Shown: positions 17,990-27,187, numbered from the stretch's first letter. The stretch: 64,000 nt of DNA from JBHOQS01 sp042408875 (GCA_042408875.1 JBHOQS010000011.1:7748-71747); one strand, 5' to 3'. The notes: a model not told the origin generated them from the sequence alone. Translations and numbers: made by a program.

Positions 17990-18277
17990 TTAGCGCCCTA
18001 GAAGAAGATCAGCGAGCGCTTCAGCGGGGACCCGGTAGGTCCCCGCGGCAATGCGCCGCCGCAGGTCCTCCACAAGCTCAGCGCGGATGTCGGGTGCAGC
18101 CTGGGCCGCCTCAGCCGCACGCTGCACATCGCGCGCTCGCCCAGAGAGGGAGACCCCATCGTGCAGCACCTCTCCCTCGCTGCGACCAGGCAGACGCCCC
18201 ACTGGCGTTGTCAGTCCACTCGTGCGTGCGGTAGTGACCCCCTGAGCCTGGCTCTGCCCTAGATGCTCAATGTTCAT
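17990..18277 (-). CDS. flgM: anti-sigma28 factor FlgM
   Basis: The 95-residue protein ends with the FlgM sigma-binding pattern: DGVSLSGRARDVQRAAEAA, then PDIRAELVEDLRRRIAAGTY and ALADLLLGR. The N-terminal half is low-complexity and probably disordered, as in known FlgM. It holds FliA inactive until it is exported through the completed hook. A weak FliA-type site lies about 110 bp upstream, so flgM-flgN-flgK-flgL may form a late operon. Confidence 0.92.
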   Translation of the reverse strand: MNIEHLGQSQAQGVTTARTSGLTTPVGRLPGRSEGEVLHDGVSLSGRARDVQRAAEAAQAAPDIRAELVEDLRRRIAAGTYRVPAEALADLLLGR

Positions 18278-18290
18278 CGTGTTCCTCTAA

Positions 18291-18310
18291 CTTTATCTCC
18301 CTTTATCTCC
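18291..18310. repeat. 10-bp tandem duplication in the flgM leader
   Basis: ctttatctcc occurs twice head to tail. On the minus strand this places GGAGATAAAG twice just ahead of flgM (start 18277), so the purine-rich ribosome-binding segment is duplicated. Confidence 0.75.
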
Positions 18311-18386
18311 AAAGCCTGCGCAGAAAGGCTGCGCAGGCGAGGCCCCAGCGCGGTGCAGGCACGACTGCGGGACCTCAACATCATCA

Positions 18387-18402
18387 TTATCGGTTCACCG
18401 AT
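18387..18402 (-). promoter_or_regulatory. possible FliA-type -10 box with overlapping inverted repeat
   Basis: The minus strand reads ACCGATAA (18394-18387), 7 of 8 matches to the sigma28 -10 consensus; no good TAAA lies 15 bp upstream. The same bases form the inverted repeat atcggt-tc-accgat (18389-18402). It precedes flgM by about 110 bp, a sensible place for a late flagellar promoter. Confidence 0.35.
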
Positions 18403-18438
18403 GCGAAACCTGAGCGTATCCCCTGCGCGGCCTCCTGG

Positions 18439-19215
18439 CTAGCGTCGCAGCGCATTCGTGGTGCTGATCAACTCATCCCAGGTTTGCACGACCCTCAGGT
18501 TAGCCTGGTAAGCGCGCTGCGCCTGGATCATCCGCGTGAACTCCTCGCTCAGCTCCACGTTCGAGCCCTCCAGGTTGCCGGGCAGCAGCCGCCCGCCAGT
18601 CACGGTCAAATCGAGGGGCTGCGCTGCACCGGAGTTCTCGCTCGGCACGAAGAGGTTCTCGCCCACGGCCAGCAGCCCGCGCGGGTTGGCAAAGGTAGCC
18701 ACAGGCAGCTGCCCGAAAACGGTCTCCGCGACCTCATTGCCACGGCGGCCGCGCACAGTGCCGTCGGCAGCGATGCGTACGCCGGTGGCATCCGGCGGCA
18801 CCGTAATGTCGCCCACCGGCAGCCCGGTCACCGTGACCAGCCGGCCGCTCGCATCCAGCGTGAATGTGCCATCGCGGGTGTAGGCACGGTTGCCGTCGGG
18901 AAGGGTGACTTCAAAGAACCCATTCCCCTGAATGGCTACATCGAGGCCCTGACCGGTCTGGAGCGCCGGCCCAGGCAGCATGATGCGTGTCACAGTCGCG
19001 ACTGTGCCGTTGCCCACGGCGCCATATGGCTGCGCCTCTGCCGGGTATGGCGTGGTGCGAGTGTAGCCCCAGGGAGTGTAGAGCACGTCTTGGGTATCCA
19101 CGCGGCTGCGTTTGAAGCCGGGGGTGTTCTGATTGGCGAGATTGTTGCCAATCACGTCCAGGGCAAGCTGCTGCGCAGCCAGTCCGGAACTTGCCGTACG
19201 TAGAATGCTAAACAT
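18439..19215 (-). CDS. flgG: flagellar distal rod protein FlgG-type
   Basis: The 258-residue protein starts MFSILRTASSGLAAQQLALD, has NNLANQNTPGFKR, a central LDVAIQGNGFFEV, and ends with LEGSNVELSEEFTRMIQAQR and AYQANLRVVQTWDELISTT. These are the hallmarks of FlgG/FlgF/FlgE rod-hook proteins; the length and the central motif suit FlgG best. It is the second of two tandem rod genes. Confidence 0.85.
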   Translation of the reverse strand: MFSILRTASSGLAAQQLALDVIGNNLANQNTPGFKRSRVDTQDVLYTPWGYTRTTPYPAEAQPYGAVGNGTVATVTRIMLPGPALQTGQGLDVAIQGNGFFEVTLPDGNRAYTRDGTFTLDASGRLVTVTGLPVGDITVPPDATGVRIAADGTVRGRRGNEVAETVFGQLPVATFANPRGLLAVGENLFVPSENSGAAQPLDLTVTGGRLLPGNLEGSNVELSEEFTRMIQAQRAYQANLRVVQTWDELISTTNALRR

Positions 19216-19263
19216 CTCCAGCTACTCTCCTGCGGGACGCCGCGCCCGGCGGCGTGTGCCGCC

Positions 19264-20052
19264 CTACGATGTCGAGCCGACCCGGCCCACGTCGTTAATG
19301 GCCTCGCCCAGCGTCTGATCTTGCATCTGAAGCGCCCGAGCGCTCAGCTCATACGCCCGCTGGATCTCGATCAGCCGCACCATAGTTCGGGAGAGATCGA
19401 CGTTTGAACTCTCCAGGTAGCCCTGCCGCACCTGCGTGCCCGTCGCCGGGCGAGGCGCTGCCGGGTCCAGCGGCACCAGGTAGTTCTCGCCGGCTTTCTG
19501 TAGCGCAGGAACGTCAAACTCGACCAGGCGCAGGCGAGCAACGGCGTTCCCATTCACAAAGATCGCCCCATCAGGACTGATGCTCAGGTCACCGGCGCCC
19601 ACCTGGATAGGACCTTGCTCCCCCAGCACCAGATCGCCGGTGGCAGTGCGCAACAGGCCGCTCCCGTCCACAGAGAAGTTTCCGGCGCGGGTGTACCGTT
19701 CACCGTCCGGAGCCTGAACGGCAAAGAACCCCGGCCCGACCAGCGCCAGATCAAGCGGCTCGCCTGTCTCATAGAGGCTTCCCTGGGATAGGTCAGGCAG
19801 CGGCTCCAGCGGATAGATGCCGCTGCCAACCGTGCCGACCAGCTCCGGTGCCAGGGGTGCCGGAAAAGGAATGTCCAGCGCTGGAGCGAGCGGATCAGTG
19901 CTGCCACGTAGCAAGAGCTCGAAGCTCTCTGCCGGCACACGATCCTGTTTGTACCCCACCGTTCGCGCGTTGGCGAGATTGTTGGCCTCCACAGCAAGGC
20001 GTCGCATGTGCGTGTCCATTCCTGAGGCCGCCGAGTACAGTCCGCGAAGCAT
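19264..20052 (-). CDS. flgF: flagellar basal-body rod protein FlgF/FlgG family
   Basis: The 262-residue protein starts MLRGLYSAASGMDTHMRRLA with EANNLANARTVGYKQDR, LDLALVGPGFFAVQ, and ends with LESSNVDLSRTMVRLIEIQR and AYELSARALQMQDQTLGEA. It precedes the second rod gene on the minus strand, so FlgF (proximal rod) is the natural name, though some genomes call both copies FlgG. Confidence 0.82.
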   Translation of the reverse strand: MLRGLYSAASGMDTHMRRLAVEANNLANARTVGYKQDRVPAESFELLLRGSTDPLAPALDIPFPAPLAPELVGTVGSGIYPLEPLPDLSQGSLYETGEPLDLALVGPGFFAVQAPDGERYTRAGNFSVDGSGLLRTATGDLVLGEQGPIQVGAGDLSISPDGAIFVNGNAVARLRLVEFDVPALQKAGENYLVPLDPAAPRPATGTQVRQGYLESSNVDLSRTMVRLIEIQRAYELSARALQMQDQTLGEAINDVGRVGSTS

Positions 20053-20054
20053 CG

Positions 20055-20801
20055 CTACCTCCGTGTGCGCGCCACGCTGTATCCAAGGCCCAGACCGACG
20101 GCTAACGAGACACCGGAGGCAAGCACCCAGAGCGGGACGCCGCCGCGGTGTGCGGCAACGGGCGCCGCGGCAGCCTGGGTGCTGGTGCCGGCAGGCTGCG
20201 GCACTGGCACCGATGGCAGCGTCATCGTGACCGACGCCTCCCCACCCGTGCGCGGCAGCTCCCGCGGCCTAGGCAGCTCGCCACCGGCCCCACCTGCGCT
20301 CTCACGCGGGAAGTAGCCGGCGATGCTGTGCTGCGAGCCCGGCGATGGCGGGAGCACGCCGGCCGGCTCGACCGTCAGCAGAACGATGTCCCAGCCCTTC
20401 TCCGGGATCGAGTCGTTCAGCACAGTGTCGATACGCACTCCACTATTGCGATCGGCGTCGCCTTGAGCAAGCGCCAGCGCCTCGCCGCTATCGCTACGCA
20501 TGAGCCAGATCGTATAGCGCTCGCCCTGAAGCTGCGGCAGGCCAGTCGCCAGCAGGCGTACCTCCCCTTCGCCGAAGACGATCTCGGCAATACCGCTGGC
20601 CGTCTGCGGTCCCCAGTTCGACAGGCCGGGCCGGTAGGTGAGAATAACCTTCACCGGCGTGCCGTTCGCCTGGACAGGACGCGGGCCCAGCGGTGCGGTA
20701 CCTGCAAGCACCAGCAGGAGCAGCAGCATGAACAGCAGGCGGCGCATTGCCCGGCTGTGCTGCGCCAGTACCGGCATGACTATCGTTTGCAGAGGGATCA
20801 T
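20055..20801 (-). CDS. secreted membrane-anchored protein with LPxTG-like motif
   Basis: The 248-residue protein has an N-terminal signal or anchor helix (RRLLFMLLLLLVLAG), a beta-rich exported domain resembling the anti-sigma-K (RskA) C-terminal fold (YTIWLMRSDSGEALAL), a proline-rich stretch with LPRTGG near residue 180, and a C-terminal membrane helix plus the basic tail ARTRR. The LPRTG is about 40 residues from the helix, further than in sortase substrates. ATG at 20801 follows a duplicated TAGGAGTT site. It is embedded between fliA and flgF with a 2 bp gap to the latter, so a flagellum-related envelope role is likely but unknown. Confidence 0.7.
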   Translation of the reverse strand: MIPLQTIVMPVLAQHSRAMRRLLFMLLLLLVLAGTAPLGPRPVQANGTPVKVILTYRPGLSNWGPQTASGIAEIVFGEGEVRLLATGLPQLQGERYTIWLMRSDSGEALALAQGDADRNSGVRIDTVLNDSIPEKGWDIVLLTVEPAGVLPPSPGSQHSIAGYFPRESAGGAGGELPRPRELPRTGGEASVTMTLPSVPVPQPAGTSTQAAAAPVAAHRGGVPLWVLASGVSLAVGLGLGYSVARTRR

Positions 20802-20806
20802 CGCGG

Positions 20807-20822
20807 AACTCCTAAACTCCTA
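20807..20822. repeat. 8-bp tandem duplication of a ribosome binding site
   Basis: aactccta is repeated head to tail; on the minus strand this is TAGGAGTT twice, overlapping the fliA stop codon. It supplies the Shine-Dalgarno site, seven bases before the ATG at 20801, of the next gene. Confidence 0.8.
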
Positions 20823-21609
20823 GGGGCTGCATCAGCCGCGCGGCGCGCAGGGCCGCGCGCAGCTTCAGCATGGCCGACGTGTGAAGCTGGCTGACCCGGC
20901 TCTCCGAGACCTCCAGCACGGCGCTGATCTCCTTGAGCGTCAGGTCTTCGTAATAGTATAGGGAGATCACCAGGCGGTCGCGGTCCGGCAGGTTCTCGAT
21001 CGCTTGGATCAAGGCGCGGCGCAGCTCGCTACGCATGGCCTCCTGCTCAGGGTCCGGGCTGGCCTCATCGGGCAGCACTGCCAGCAGCGACATCGGCTCG
21101 TCTTCATCCCCTTGGAGCACCGTCGCTGCATCGAGGGAGATCATGGCATGGCTGGCGTCCTGAAGCGCCCGCGCGTACTCCTCCGGCGAGAGATTGAGAT
21201 ACCGGCAGACCTCTTCCTCTGTGGGCATGCGGCCGTGCTCCTGCTGGAGGGCCAGGTAGGCTCGTTCCAGTTCGCGGGCGCGCTTGGAAGCGCTACGTGA
21301 GAGCAGGTTGAGGCTGCGCAGGGCGTCCAGGATGCTGCCGCGGATGCGCTGGATAGCGTACGTTTCGAACTTCACGCCGTGTCCCGGGTCGAAGCGATCG
21401 ATGGCCTCGATCAGGCCGATCATGCCGTAGCCCAGGATGTCGTCGGAGTCCAGGATGGCGGGCAGGTGCAGGGCCATCCGGCCAATAACGTACTTGACGA
21501 GCGGCACGTATTGCAGGATCAGCTCCTGCCGTAGCCGCGGGTCACGCGTCCGAGCGAAGCGTGCCCAGCAGTCTGCCGGCAAGGCCGGCGGGCTCGTCAG
21601 CGCTAGCAT
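20812..21609 (-). CDS. fliA: flagellar sigma factor FliA (sigma28)
   Basis: The 265-residue sigma factor shows region 2 (LILQYVPLVKYVIGRMA; DILGYGMIGLIEAIDRFDP; FETYAIQRIRGSILDALR), region 3 (RMPTEEEVCRYLNLS) and region 4 (LPDRDRLVISLYYYEDLTLK; ISAVLEVSESRVSQLHTSAM). Start at 21609 is chosen because GGGAGGAG lies 5-6 bases upstream; the Met at 21642 lacks this. It directs late flagellar and chemotaxis genes and is inhibited by FlgM (17990-18277). Confidence 0.94.
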   Translation of the reverse strand: MLALTSPPALPADCWARFARTRDPRLRQELILQYVPLVKYVIGRMALHLPAILDSDDILGYGMIGLIEAIDRFDPGHGVKFETYAIQRIRGSILDALRSLNLLSRSASKRARELERAYLALQQEHGRMPTEEEVCRYLNLSPEEYARALQDASHAMISLDAATVLQGDEDEPMSLLAVLPDEASPDPEQEAMRSELRRALIQAIENLPDRDRLVISLYYYEDLTLKEISAVLEVSESRVSQLHTSAMLKLRAALRAARLMQPLGV

Positions 21610-21725
21610 GATCGCTCCTCCCAACCCCACATCCGCCTGCAACCGATCGCGCGTGGTCCTCGTTACTGGCCCTTCCCCGGCGCAGGGAGCCAGCGTCCGG
21701 ACGTACGCTCTCTATCCTCACCCCA

Positions 21726-22013
21726 TCAGCCTCGCTCAGTTGTACCAGCGTCCAGTGCTCCACTCTTCACCTGCGTCACACCGGATGGCCTGCCCGGCCG
21801 CCTGGGCCGCTCAGCACTGAGCGTGGCGTGTGCGAGCACACACAGGAGCGTCTTCGCCAGCACAGCCACGATGAGCGCAGCGGTGCTGCCGAGCAAGACC
21901 GCCTCTTCCACCGGGCGCCGCGCCAGCAGCGCAGCACCGTCCACGGTGCAAAAGGCCAGCGCAACTAGCACCATCGCCCCACGCTCCAGCAGGTCCATCC
22001 ACCTGTCCGGCAT
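21726..22013 (-). CDS. small two-helix membrane protein between flhF and fliA
   Basis: The 95-residue protein has two hydrophobic helices (GAMVLVALAFCTVDGAALL and AALIVAVLAKTLLCVLAHA) and a basic, proline-rich C-terminus. It lies 39 bp after flhF, in the place where flhG/ylxH (a MinD-type ATPase) usually stands, but has no ATPase motif. No family recognised; membership of the flagellar operon is clear from spacing and strand. Confidence 0.6.
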   Translation of the reverse strand: MPDRWMDLLERGAMVLVALAFCTVDGAALLARRPVEEAVLLGSTAALIVAVLAKTLLCVLAHATLSAERPRRPGRPSGVTQVKSGALDAGTTERG

Positions 22014-22052
22014 AGCTCAGCCTCGCCACCTTCCCGACCAGCGATCGTGCGC

Positions 22053-23252
22053 TCATACCCCGTCGACCTTCACCTGGGCACCCAGGATCAGCGTGGCTAG
22101 CCGCTGCGGCCTGGCCGGCTCCAGGTCATCGGGCACCTCCTGGCCAGTGGTGAAGAACACCAGTGGCAGGCCGGAGCGGTGTGCCAGATTGAAGGCCGGC
22201 CCAAAGCGGCTGGCCTCATCGAGCTTGGTCAGCACCAAGCCATTCAGCGGCACCAGCGCAAACCGCCGGGCGATGTCCAGGAGCCCGACACCGTCGGTCG
22301 TCGCGCTCACGGTGAGGTAGACACGGCGCCGGTCTGACGGGATCGCCTCCAGCAGCGCGCGCAGCTCATCCAGATGGGCGGCGTCCTGCTGGCTCCGCCC
22401 CGGCGTATCGACCAGCACAACATCCGCGCTGGGCGTGGCGAGCGCCTGCGTGACCTCCGCGGGAGAAGTCACTACGTCCATCGGCAGTCCGAGCAGCCGG
22501 GCGTAGGCTTGCAACTGGTCTACCGCCCCGGCGCGCACCGTATCCGTCGTGAGCAACCGGACACGCTTGCGCTGCGGGAGGGCGAACATGGCGGCGAGCT
22601 TTGCCAGCGTGGTCGTCTTCCCCGCTCCGGTCGGACCGATCAGCACGAGCACCGTCTCCTCGCCTGGCCGCAGCGCCGGCTCTGCTACGGTGAGCCGCCG
22701 CGCGAGCGCCCGCACCGTGGCCTCGCGCGCGGCCTCAGGCCTGCCGAGCGCCGCGAGCTCGAGCTCGCCCGCGACCTCCTCGACGACGCGAGCGGCGGCC
22801 AGCTCCTCGACGCCCTCATCGCGCAGGCGACGGTAGATGCTCCCCAGGGCTGGGTGCCGCGCTGCGGCGGGCTCGCGGAGCGCCTGCGTCGAGAACTGCT
22901 CCATCGCGGCGCGCATGTCTGCCAGCAGACGACGAAGCTCATGGAGCTCATCGGTTCGCCGCGGGACGGTTCCTGCGGCCGCTCCGGCAGAGGCCGGGGG
23001 CTGGATGTCTCGAAGCTCGCTGCGCCAGTCGAGCGGCGGCCGGCGCTGTACACGGCGCTCGTTCCGTACCGGCAGGGGACCGTCGCCCACGGCCACTGCG
23101 ACCTCCACGCCCTCGGCCTGGCGCAGCAAGCCGAGCAGGCCACCGCGGCGGGCTGGCCGCTCATGCAGGATCAGCACATCCGGGCCGAGTTCTTCGCGAA
23201 TGCGGGCCAGCGCCTCACGTGCGCTGGGGGCAACGTACGTCTTAACCTTCAT
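22053..23252 (-). CDS. flhF: flagellar SRP-type GTPase FlhF
   Basis: The 399-residue protein begins MKVKTYVAPSAREALARIRE, the FlhF-specific N-terminus, followed by a variable basic domain and an SRP-like NG domain: G1 GPTGAGKTTTLAKLA, LLTTDTVRAGAVDQL, VLVDTPGRS, and TKLDEASRFG. FlhF sets flagellar number and position. It overlaps the flhA 3' end by 11 bp. Confidence 0.94.
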   Translation of the reverse strand: MKVKTYVAPSAREALARIREELGPDVLILHERPARRGGLLGLLRQAEGVEVAVAVGDGPLPVRNERRVQRRPPLDWRSELRDIQPPASAGAAAGTVPRRTDELHELRRLLADMRAAMEQFSTQALREPAAARHPALGSIYRRLRDEGVEELAAARVVEEVAGELELAALGRPEAAREATVRALARRLTVAEPALRPGEETVLVLIGPTGAGKTTTLAKLAAMFALPQRKRVRLLTTDTVRAGAVDQLQAYARLLGLPMDVVTSPAEVTQALATPSADVVLVDTPGRSQQDAAHLDELRALLEAIPSDRRRVYLTVSATTDGVGLLDIARRFALVPLNGLVLTKLDEASRFGPAFNLAHRSGLPLVFFTTGQEVPDDLEPARPQRLATLILGAQVKVDGV

Positions 23253-25344
23253 CGTCCATGCTCACTGTAGCAGTTGTGTGGACCTCAACCCCGGGCGGCA
23301 CTTCCTGGTAGGCCAGAATTACCAGCCCAGGGAGCGCTCGCTCGGATAGCCGCTTGAGCGGCAGGCGGATGCGGCTGCTGACGATCGCAGCGGGCTGGTG
23401 GCCCATCGCGGCCAGCGCCTCCATCGCCTGGGCCATGCGCCGGAGCAGCCGCTGGGCGGCGCTGGGGTCGATGACGATGTTCATCCCGCGCTCGCCCGGC
23501 TGAAGGCTTTCTGCCAGCTCGTGCTGAAGCTGCGGCGCCAGGGTAAACGCATGCAGGACGCCTTGCTCAAGCAGGGGATTGCAGATCGTTCGTCCGAGCG
23601 CCTGCCGGACAAGCTCGCTCAGCGTATCGTGATCACGCACCGTCTGTGCATGGTCAGCCAGGGTTTCCAGGATCGTCACGAGATCGCGGATCGATACCCG
23701 CTCGCGCAGCAGGTTCTGCAGCACCTTCTGCACGTCCCCGATGCTAAGCGGATTGGGCACCAGCTCCGCCACCAGCGCCGGGTGCGTTTGCCGGACGCTG
23801 TCCAGTAGGACCTGCACGTCCTGACGGCTCAGGATCGAGGGCGCGTGGGTCTTCAGCACCTCGGTGAGGTGGGTGGTGATGACCGACGCCGGATCGACGA
23901 CGGTGTAGCCAAGCATCTCTGCTCGTTCCTTGAGATCGGCGGCGATCCACACCGCCGGCAGGCCGAAGGCAGGCTCGCGCGTTGGCGTGCCGTCGATCGG
24001 ACCGGCAGCCACGCCCGGGTCCATCGCCAGATAGCGGCCAGCGCGGGCTTCGCCCTGGGCTACCTGCACCCCGCGTAGCTTGATCACGTACGCGTTCGCT
24101 GCAAGCTGGAGGTTATCGCGGATCCGGATCGTCGGGACGACGATGCCCAGCTCCAGCGCGAGCTGCTTGCGGATGAGCGTAATGCGGCTGAGCAGATTGC
24201 CGCCCTGCTCAGGGTCGGCCAGCGCGATCAGCCCGTAGCCGATCTCGAGCTCGATCGGATCGAGCGGCAGCATCTTGACCACGGCCTGCGCATCCAGCGG
24301 CTCGTCCCTGGTGGGGGCTGGTGCACCGGCAGCCGCGCTGGCGGCGACTGCGGCCTGCTGGCGGCTCCGCTGCAGCGCAAACGCCGCGGCGCCGGCCATC
24401 GCCGCGATGGCAAAGAACGGCAGCTTGGGCAGTCCCGGCACGGCACCCAGCGCTGCCAGCAATGCAGCGACGATCGCCAGGGCGCGCGGGTTGGCCAGGA
24501 CCTGGCTCAGTACGTCACGGCCGAGATTGGCCTCTGAGGCCGCGCGAGTGACGATGATGCCCGTCGCCGTCGAGATCAGCAGTGCCGGGATCTGGCTCAC
24601 CAGCCCGTCGCCGACGGTCAGCAGGGTGTATGTCTGAAGCGCCTGCATGAGCGGCATCTTGAGCTGGAGCACGCCGATGGCGAAACCACCCAGGATGTTG
24701 ATGAAAATAATGATGATGCCGGCGATGGCGTCGCCCTTGACGAACTTACTGGCGCCGTCCATGGCACCGTAGAAGTCGGCCTCTTGCTGGATGGCCTTGC
24801 GCCGCCGCCGCGCCTCTTCCTCGGTGATGATGCCGGCGTTCAGGTCGGCGTCGATGCTCATCTGCTTGCCAGGCATGGCATCAAGGGTGAAGCGGGCTGC
24901 CACCTCGGCCACCCGCCCGGCGCCGTTGGTGATGACCACGAACTGGATCACCACCAGGATGAGGAACACCACCACGCCGACGATGTAGTTGCCCCCGACC
25001 ACAAAGCTACCGAACGCCTCGATGACCGAGCCAGCGTGCGCCTGAAGCAGGATCAGTCGCGAGGCAGCAATGTTCAGGCCCAGGCGGTAGAGCGTGGCGA
25101 TCAGCAGGAGCGAGGGGAAGACCGAGAACTCCAGCGGGTCGCGGATGTACATGCTGACCAGCAGCATGATCAGCCCGCCTGCCACGTTGATCGTGATCAG
25201 GATATCCAGCACGAAGGGCGGCAGCGGGATGATCATGATGCCGATCACGGCTGCAACGGCCATCGCCAGCAGGATGTCGCTCTGCTGGAGGAGCTTCTGT
25301 AAGCCGGCTGGGACAGTGGTGCTCGACGGGGCGTTCACAGCCAT
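23242..25344 (-). CDS. flhA: flagellar type III export gate protein FlhA
   Basis: The 700-residue protein has about eight membrane helices in residues 25-330, including the FHIPEP-type loop with MDGASKFVKGDAIAGI and AARFTLDAMPGKQMSIDADL, and a large cytoplasmic domain for chaperone docking (VVTPASVITTHLTEVLKTHA-like segment, LVPNPLSIGDVQKVLQNLL). It uses the proton-motive force for export. It starts 3 bp after flhB. Confidence 0.95.
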   Translation of the reverse strand: MAVNAPSSTTVPAGLQKLLQQSDILLAMAVAAVIGIMIIPLPPFVLDILITINVAGGLIMLLVSMYIRDPLEFSVFPSLLLIATLYRLGLNIAASRLILLQAHAGSVIEAFGSFVVGGNYIVGVVVFLILVVIQFVVITNGAGRVAEVAARFTLDAMPGKQMSIDADLNAGIITEEEARRRRKAIQQEADFYGAMDGASKFVKGDAIAGIIIIFINILGGFAIGVLQLKMPLMQALQTYTLLTVGDGLVSQIPALLISTATGIIVTRAASEANLGRDVLSQVLANPRALAIVAALLAALGAVPGLPKLPFFAIAAMAGAAAFALQRSRQQAAVAASAAAGAPAPTRDEPLDAQAVVKMLPLDPIELEIGYGLIALADPEQGGNLLSRITLIRKQLALELGIVVPTIRIRDNLQLAANAYVIKLRGVQVAQGEARAGRYLAMDPGVAAGPIDGTPTREPAFGLPAVWIAADLKERAEMLGYTVVDPASVITTHLTEVLKTHAPSILSRQDVQVLLDSVRQTHPALVAELVPNPLSIGDVQKVLQNLLRERVSIRDLVTILETLADHAQTVRDHDTLSELVRQALGRTICNPLLEQGVLHAFTLAPQLQHELAESLQPGERGMNIVIDPSAAQRLLRRMAQAMEALAAMGHQPAAIVSSRIRLPLKRLSERALPGLVILAYQEVPPGVEVHTTATVSMDDEG

Positions 25345-25347
25345 TGC

Positions 25348-26418
25348 TCAGGCTCCAGCGGCGAAGGCATGCGGGCGGCGCAAACTGTAAACATAGGCCA
25401 GCACCTCCGCCACAGCCTCGTACAGCTCGGCTGGGATCTCCTGGCCTTCCTCAACGCTCTGGTACAGCGCCCGCGCCAGCGGCGGGTTCTCCACTAGCGG
25501 CACACCGTGCTCTCGGGCGAGTTCTTTGATCCGCTGCGCCAGGTAGCCCTGGCCTTTCGCCTGGACGCGCGGCGCGCGCATCTTCTGAGGGCTATAGGCC
25601 AGGGCCACTGCGTAGTGGGTCGGGTTCGTCACCACAACGTCTGCTTTCGGCACAGCCACAGTAATGCGGGCGCGCATCAGTTTGCGGGCGAAGGCACGCA
25701 GTCTGGCACGCACCTCCGGATTCCCCTCGCTTTGCTTGATTTCTTCGCGAATGTCTTCACGGCTCATCCGCAGTCCCTGGAAGTACTCCCAGCGCTGGTA
25801 GGCGTAGTCTGCCGCGGCCAGCGCTGCCAGCGCCAGGGCAGCCTTCACGCCGAGCTCGCCCAGGAGCGCGCCGATGCGCGCTGCCGCAGCGCTCGTCTCA
25901 GGGGGCAGCAGCAGAAGCTCCCAGATGCGCTGGCGAGCCACCGCCCACACCACCAGCGCGACCACGGCCAGCTTCAGCGCTGACTTGAGCAGCTCGACTA
26001 GGGCGCGGCGAGAGAAGAGCAGCCGGCGCAGGCCACTCAGCGGGTTAAGCCGGCTGAGATCAGGCCGCAGTGGATAGGCAGTGAGGACGAACCCGGCCTG
26101 GACGTACTTCGCCGCAATACCGACGGCCGACAGCGCGATCAGGAGCGGAGCCATCACGGCCAGATAGGCCAGCGCGACCTCCACACCATGCTGCTGGACA
26201 CGCTCAGGTGTAAGCTCGGTGGCACTGAGATGCTGGAAGGCGTGCTGCATGAGCTCGCCCAGCCGCCCGACGATGCCTCCAGCACTGTTCTGGAGTACCA
26301 GGAACCCGGCCAGCAGGCTGACCGCCACGCCGATCTCCACACTGTGGGGCACCTCACCACGGCTTCGCGCTTCAGCCAGGCGCTTAGGCGTAGGGGCTTC
26401 CGTACGCTCGCCGGGCAT
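25348..26418 (-). CDS. flhB: flagellar export switch protein FlhB
   Basis: The 356-residue protein starts ERTEAPTPKRLAEARSRGEV, has four membrane segments, and carries the autocleavage motif NPTH in VVVTNPTHYAVALAY. Cleavage at N/P switches export from hook to filament substrates. The C-terminal cytoplasmic domain ends in YSLRRPHAFAAGA. It starts 1 bp after fliR. Confidence 0.96.
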   Translation of the reverse strand: MPGERTEAPTPKRLAEARSRGEVPHSVEIGVAVSLLAGFLVLQNSAGGIVGRLGELMQHAFQHLSATELTPERVQQHGVEVALAYLAVMAPLLIALSAVGIAAKYVQAGFVLTAYPLRPDLSRLNPLSGLRRLLFSRRALVELLKSALKLAVVALVVWAVARQRIWELLLLPPETSAAAARIGALLGELGVKAALALAALAAADYAYQRWEYFQGLRMSREDIREEIKQSEGNPEVRARLRAFARKLMRARITVAVPKADVVVTNPTHYAVALAYSPQKMRAPRVQAKGQGYLAQRIKELAREHGVPLVENPPLARALYQSVEEGQEIPAELYEAVAEVLAYVYSLRRPHAFAAGA

Positions 26419-26419
26419 C

Positions 26420-27187
26420 CTAGCCTCCCAGGCTCCATACTGCCGCAGCCGGCGCCCCGCGCATCAGCACTGTGGCACGGGGAACCAGCACCCCCATCGC
26501 CAGGGCCAGCACAAGCATGCCCACAAGCATCTTGGCCGGCAGATTGACCGCCAGCACATTCAATTGCGGCATCGCCCGCGCCATTACGGCGATGGCCAGG
26601 TCAACGACCAGGAGCGGACCGATGACCGGGAGAGCCAGCCCCAGTGCCGCGGAGAAAAGCGCGCCCGTCAACTGGACGGTACGCTCTGTCGTCATACCCG
26701 TCACGTCAAACGTTCCGACCGGCACCACCTCGAACAAGTGGCTGAGCGCCTGGAAGAACAGGTGATGTGCATCGGAGGCTAGGAAGACCAGGACCGCCAG
26801 CGCCGTGTAGAAACGCTCTAGTAAGGCGCTCTGATCACCAAGCATCGGATCGACCGTGCTGGCGAAGCTAAAGCCGATCTGGACGTCCAGCAGGCCGGCA
26901 GCGAACTGCACAGCCTGCGCTGCCAGGTTGACTATAAAGCCGAGAACGAGCCCGAGCACTGCCTCGCGGACCAGCAGTGCGGCGTAGGCCAGCCCTTCCG
27001 GTGGTGGCGCTGCCACCGCCGCGCCGGGGGGCAGCAACGCCGCTGCCACCAGGGCGCCCAGGGCAAGGCGGAGCAGCGCCGGCACCTGCCGCCCGCCGAA
27101 GAACGGCATAGCGACGAAGGCAGCGCTGACGCGCGCCGTCATCAGGAGCAACACCGGAAGGTAGTGCGCCGGAAACTCGATCAGCAT
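26420..27187 (-). CDS. fliR: flagellar export protein FliR
   Basis: The 255-residue integral membrane protein has the FliR pattern: ARVSAAFVAMPFFGGRQVPA near the start, VREAVLGLVLGFIVNLAAQA, and GLALPVIGPLLVVDLAIAVM followed by MPQLNVLAVNLPAKMLVGM. It is part of the FliPQR export pore. fliP is not in the window. Confidence 0.94.
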   Translation of the reverse strand: MLIEFPAHYLPVLLLMTARVSAAFVAMPFFGGRQVPALLRLALGALVAAALLPPGAAVAAPPPEGLAYAALLVREAVLGLVLGFIVNLAAQAVQFAAGLLDVQIGFSFASTVDPMLGDQSALLERFYTALAVLVFLASDAHHLFFQALSHLFEVVPVGTFDVTGMTTERTVQLTGALFSAALGLALPVIGPLLVVDLAIAVMARAMPQLNVLAVNLPAKMLVGMLVLALAMGVLVPRATVLMRGAPAAAVWSLGG

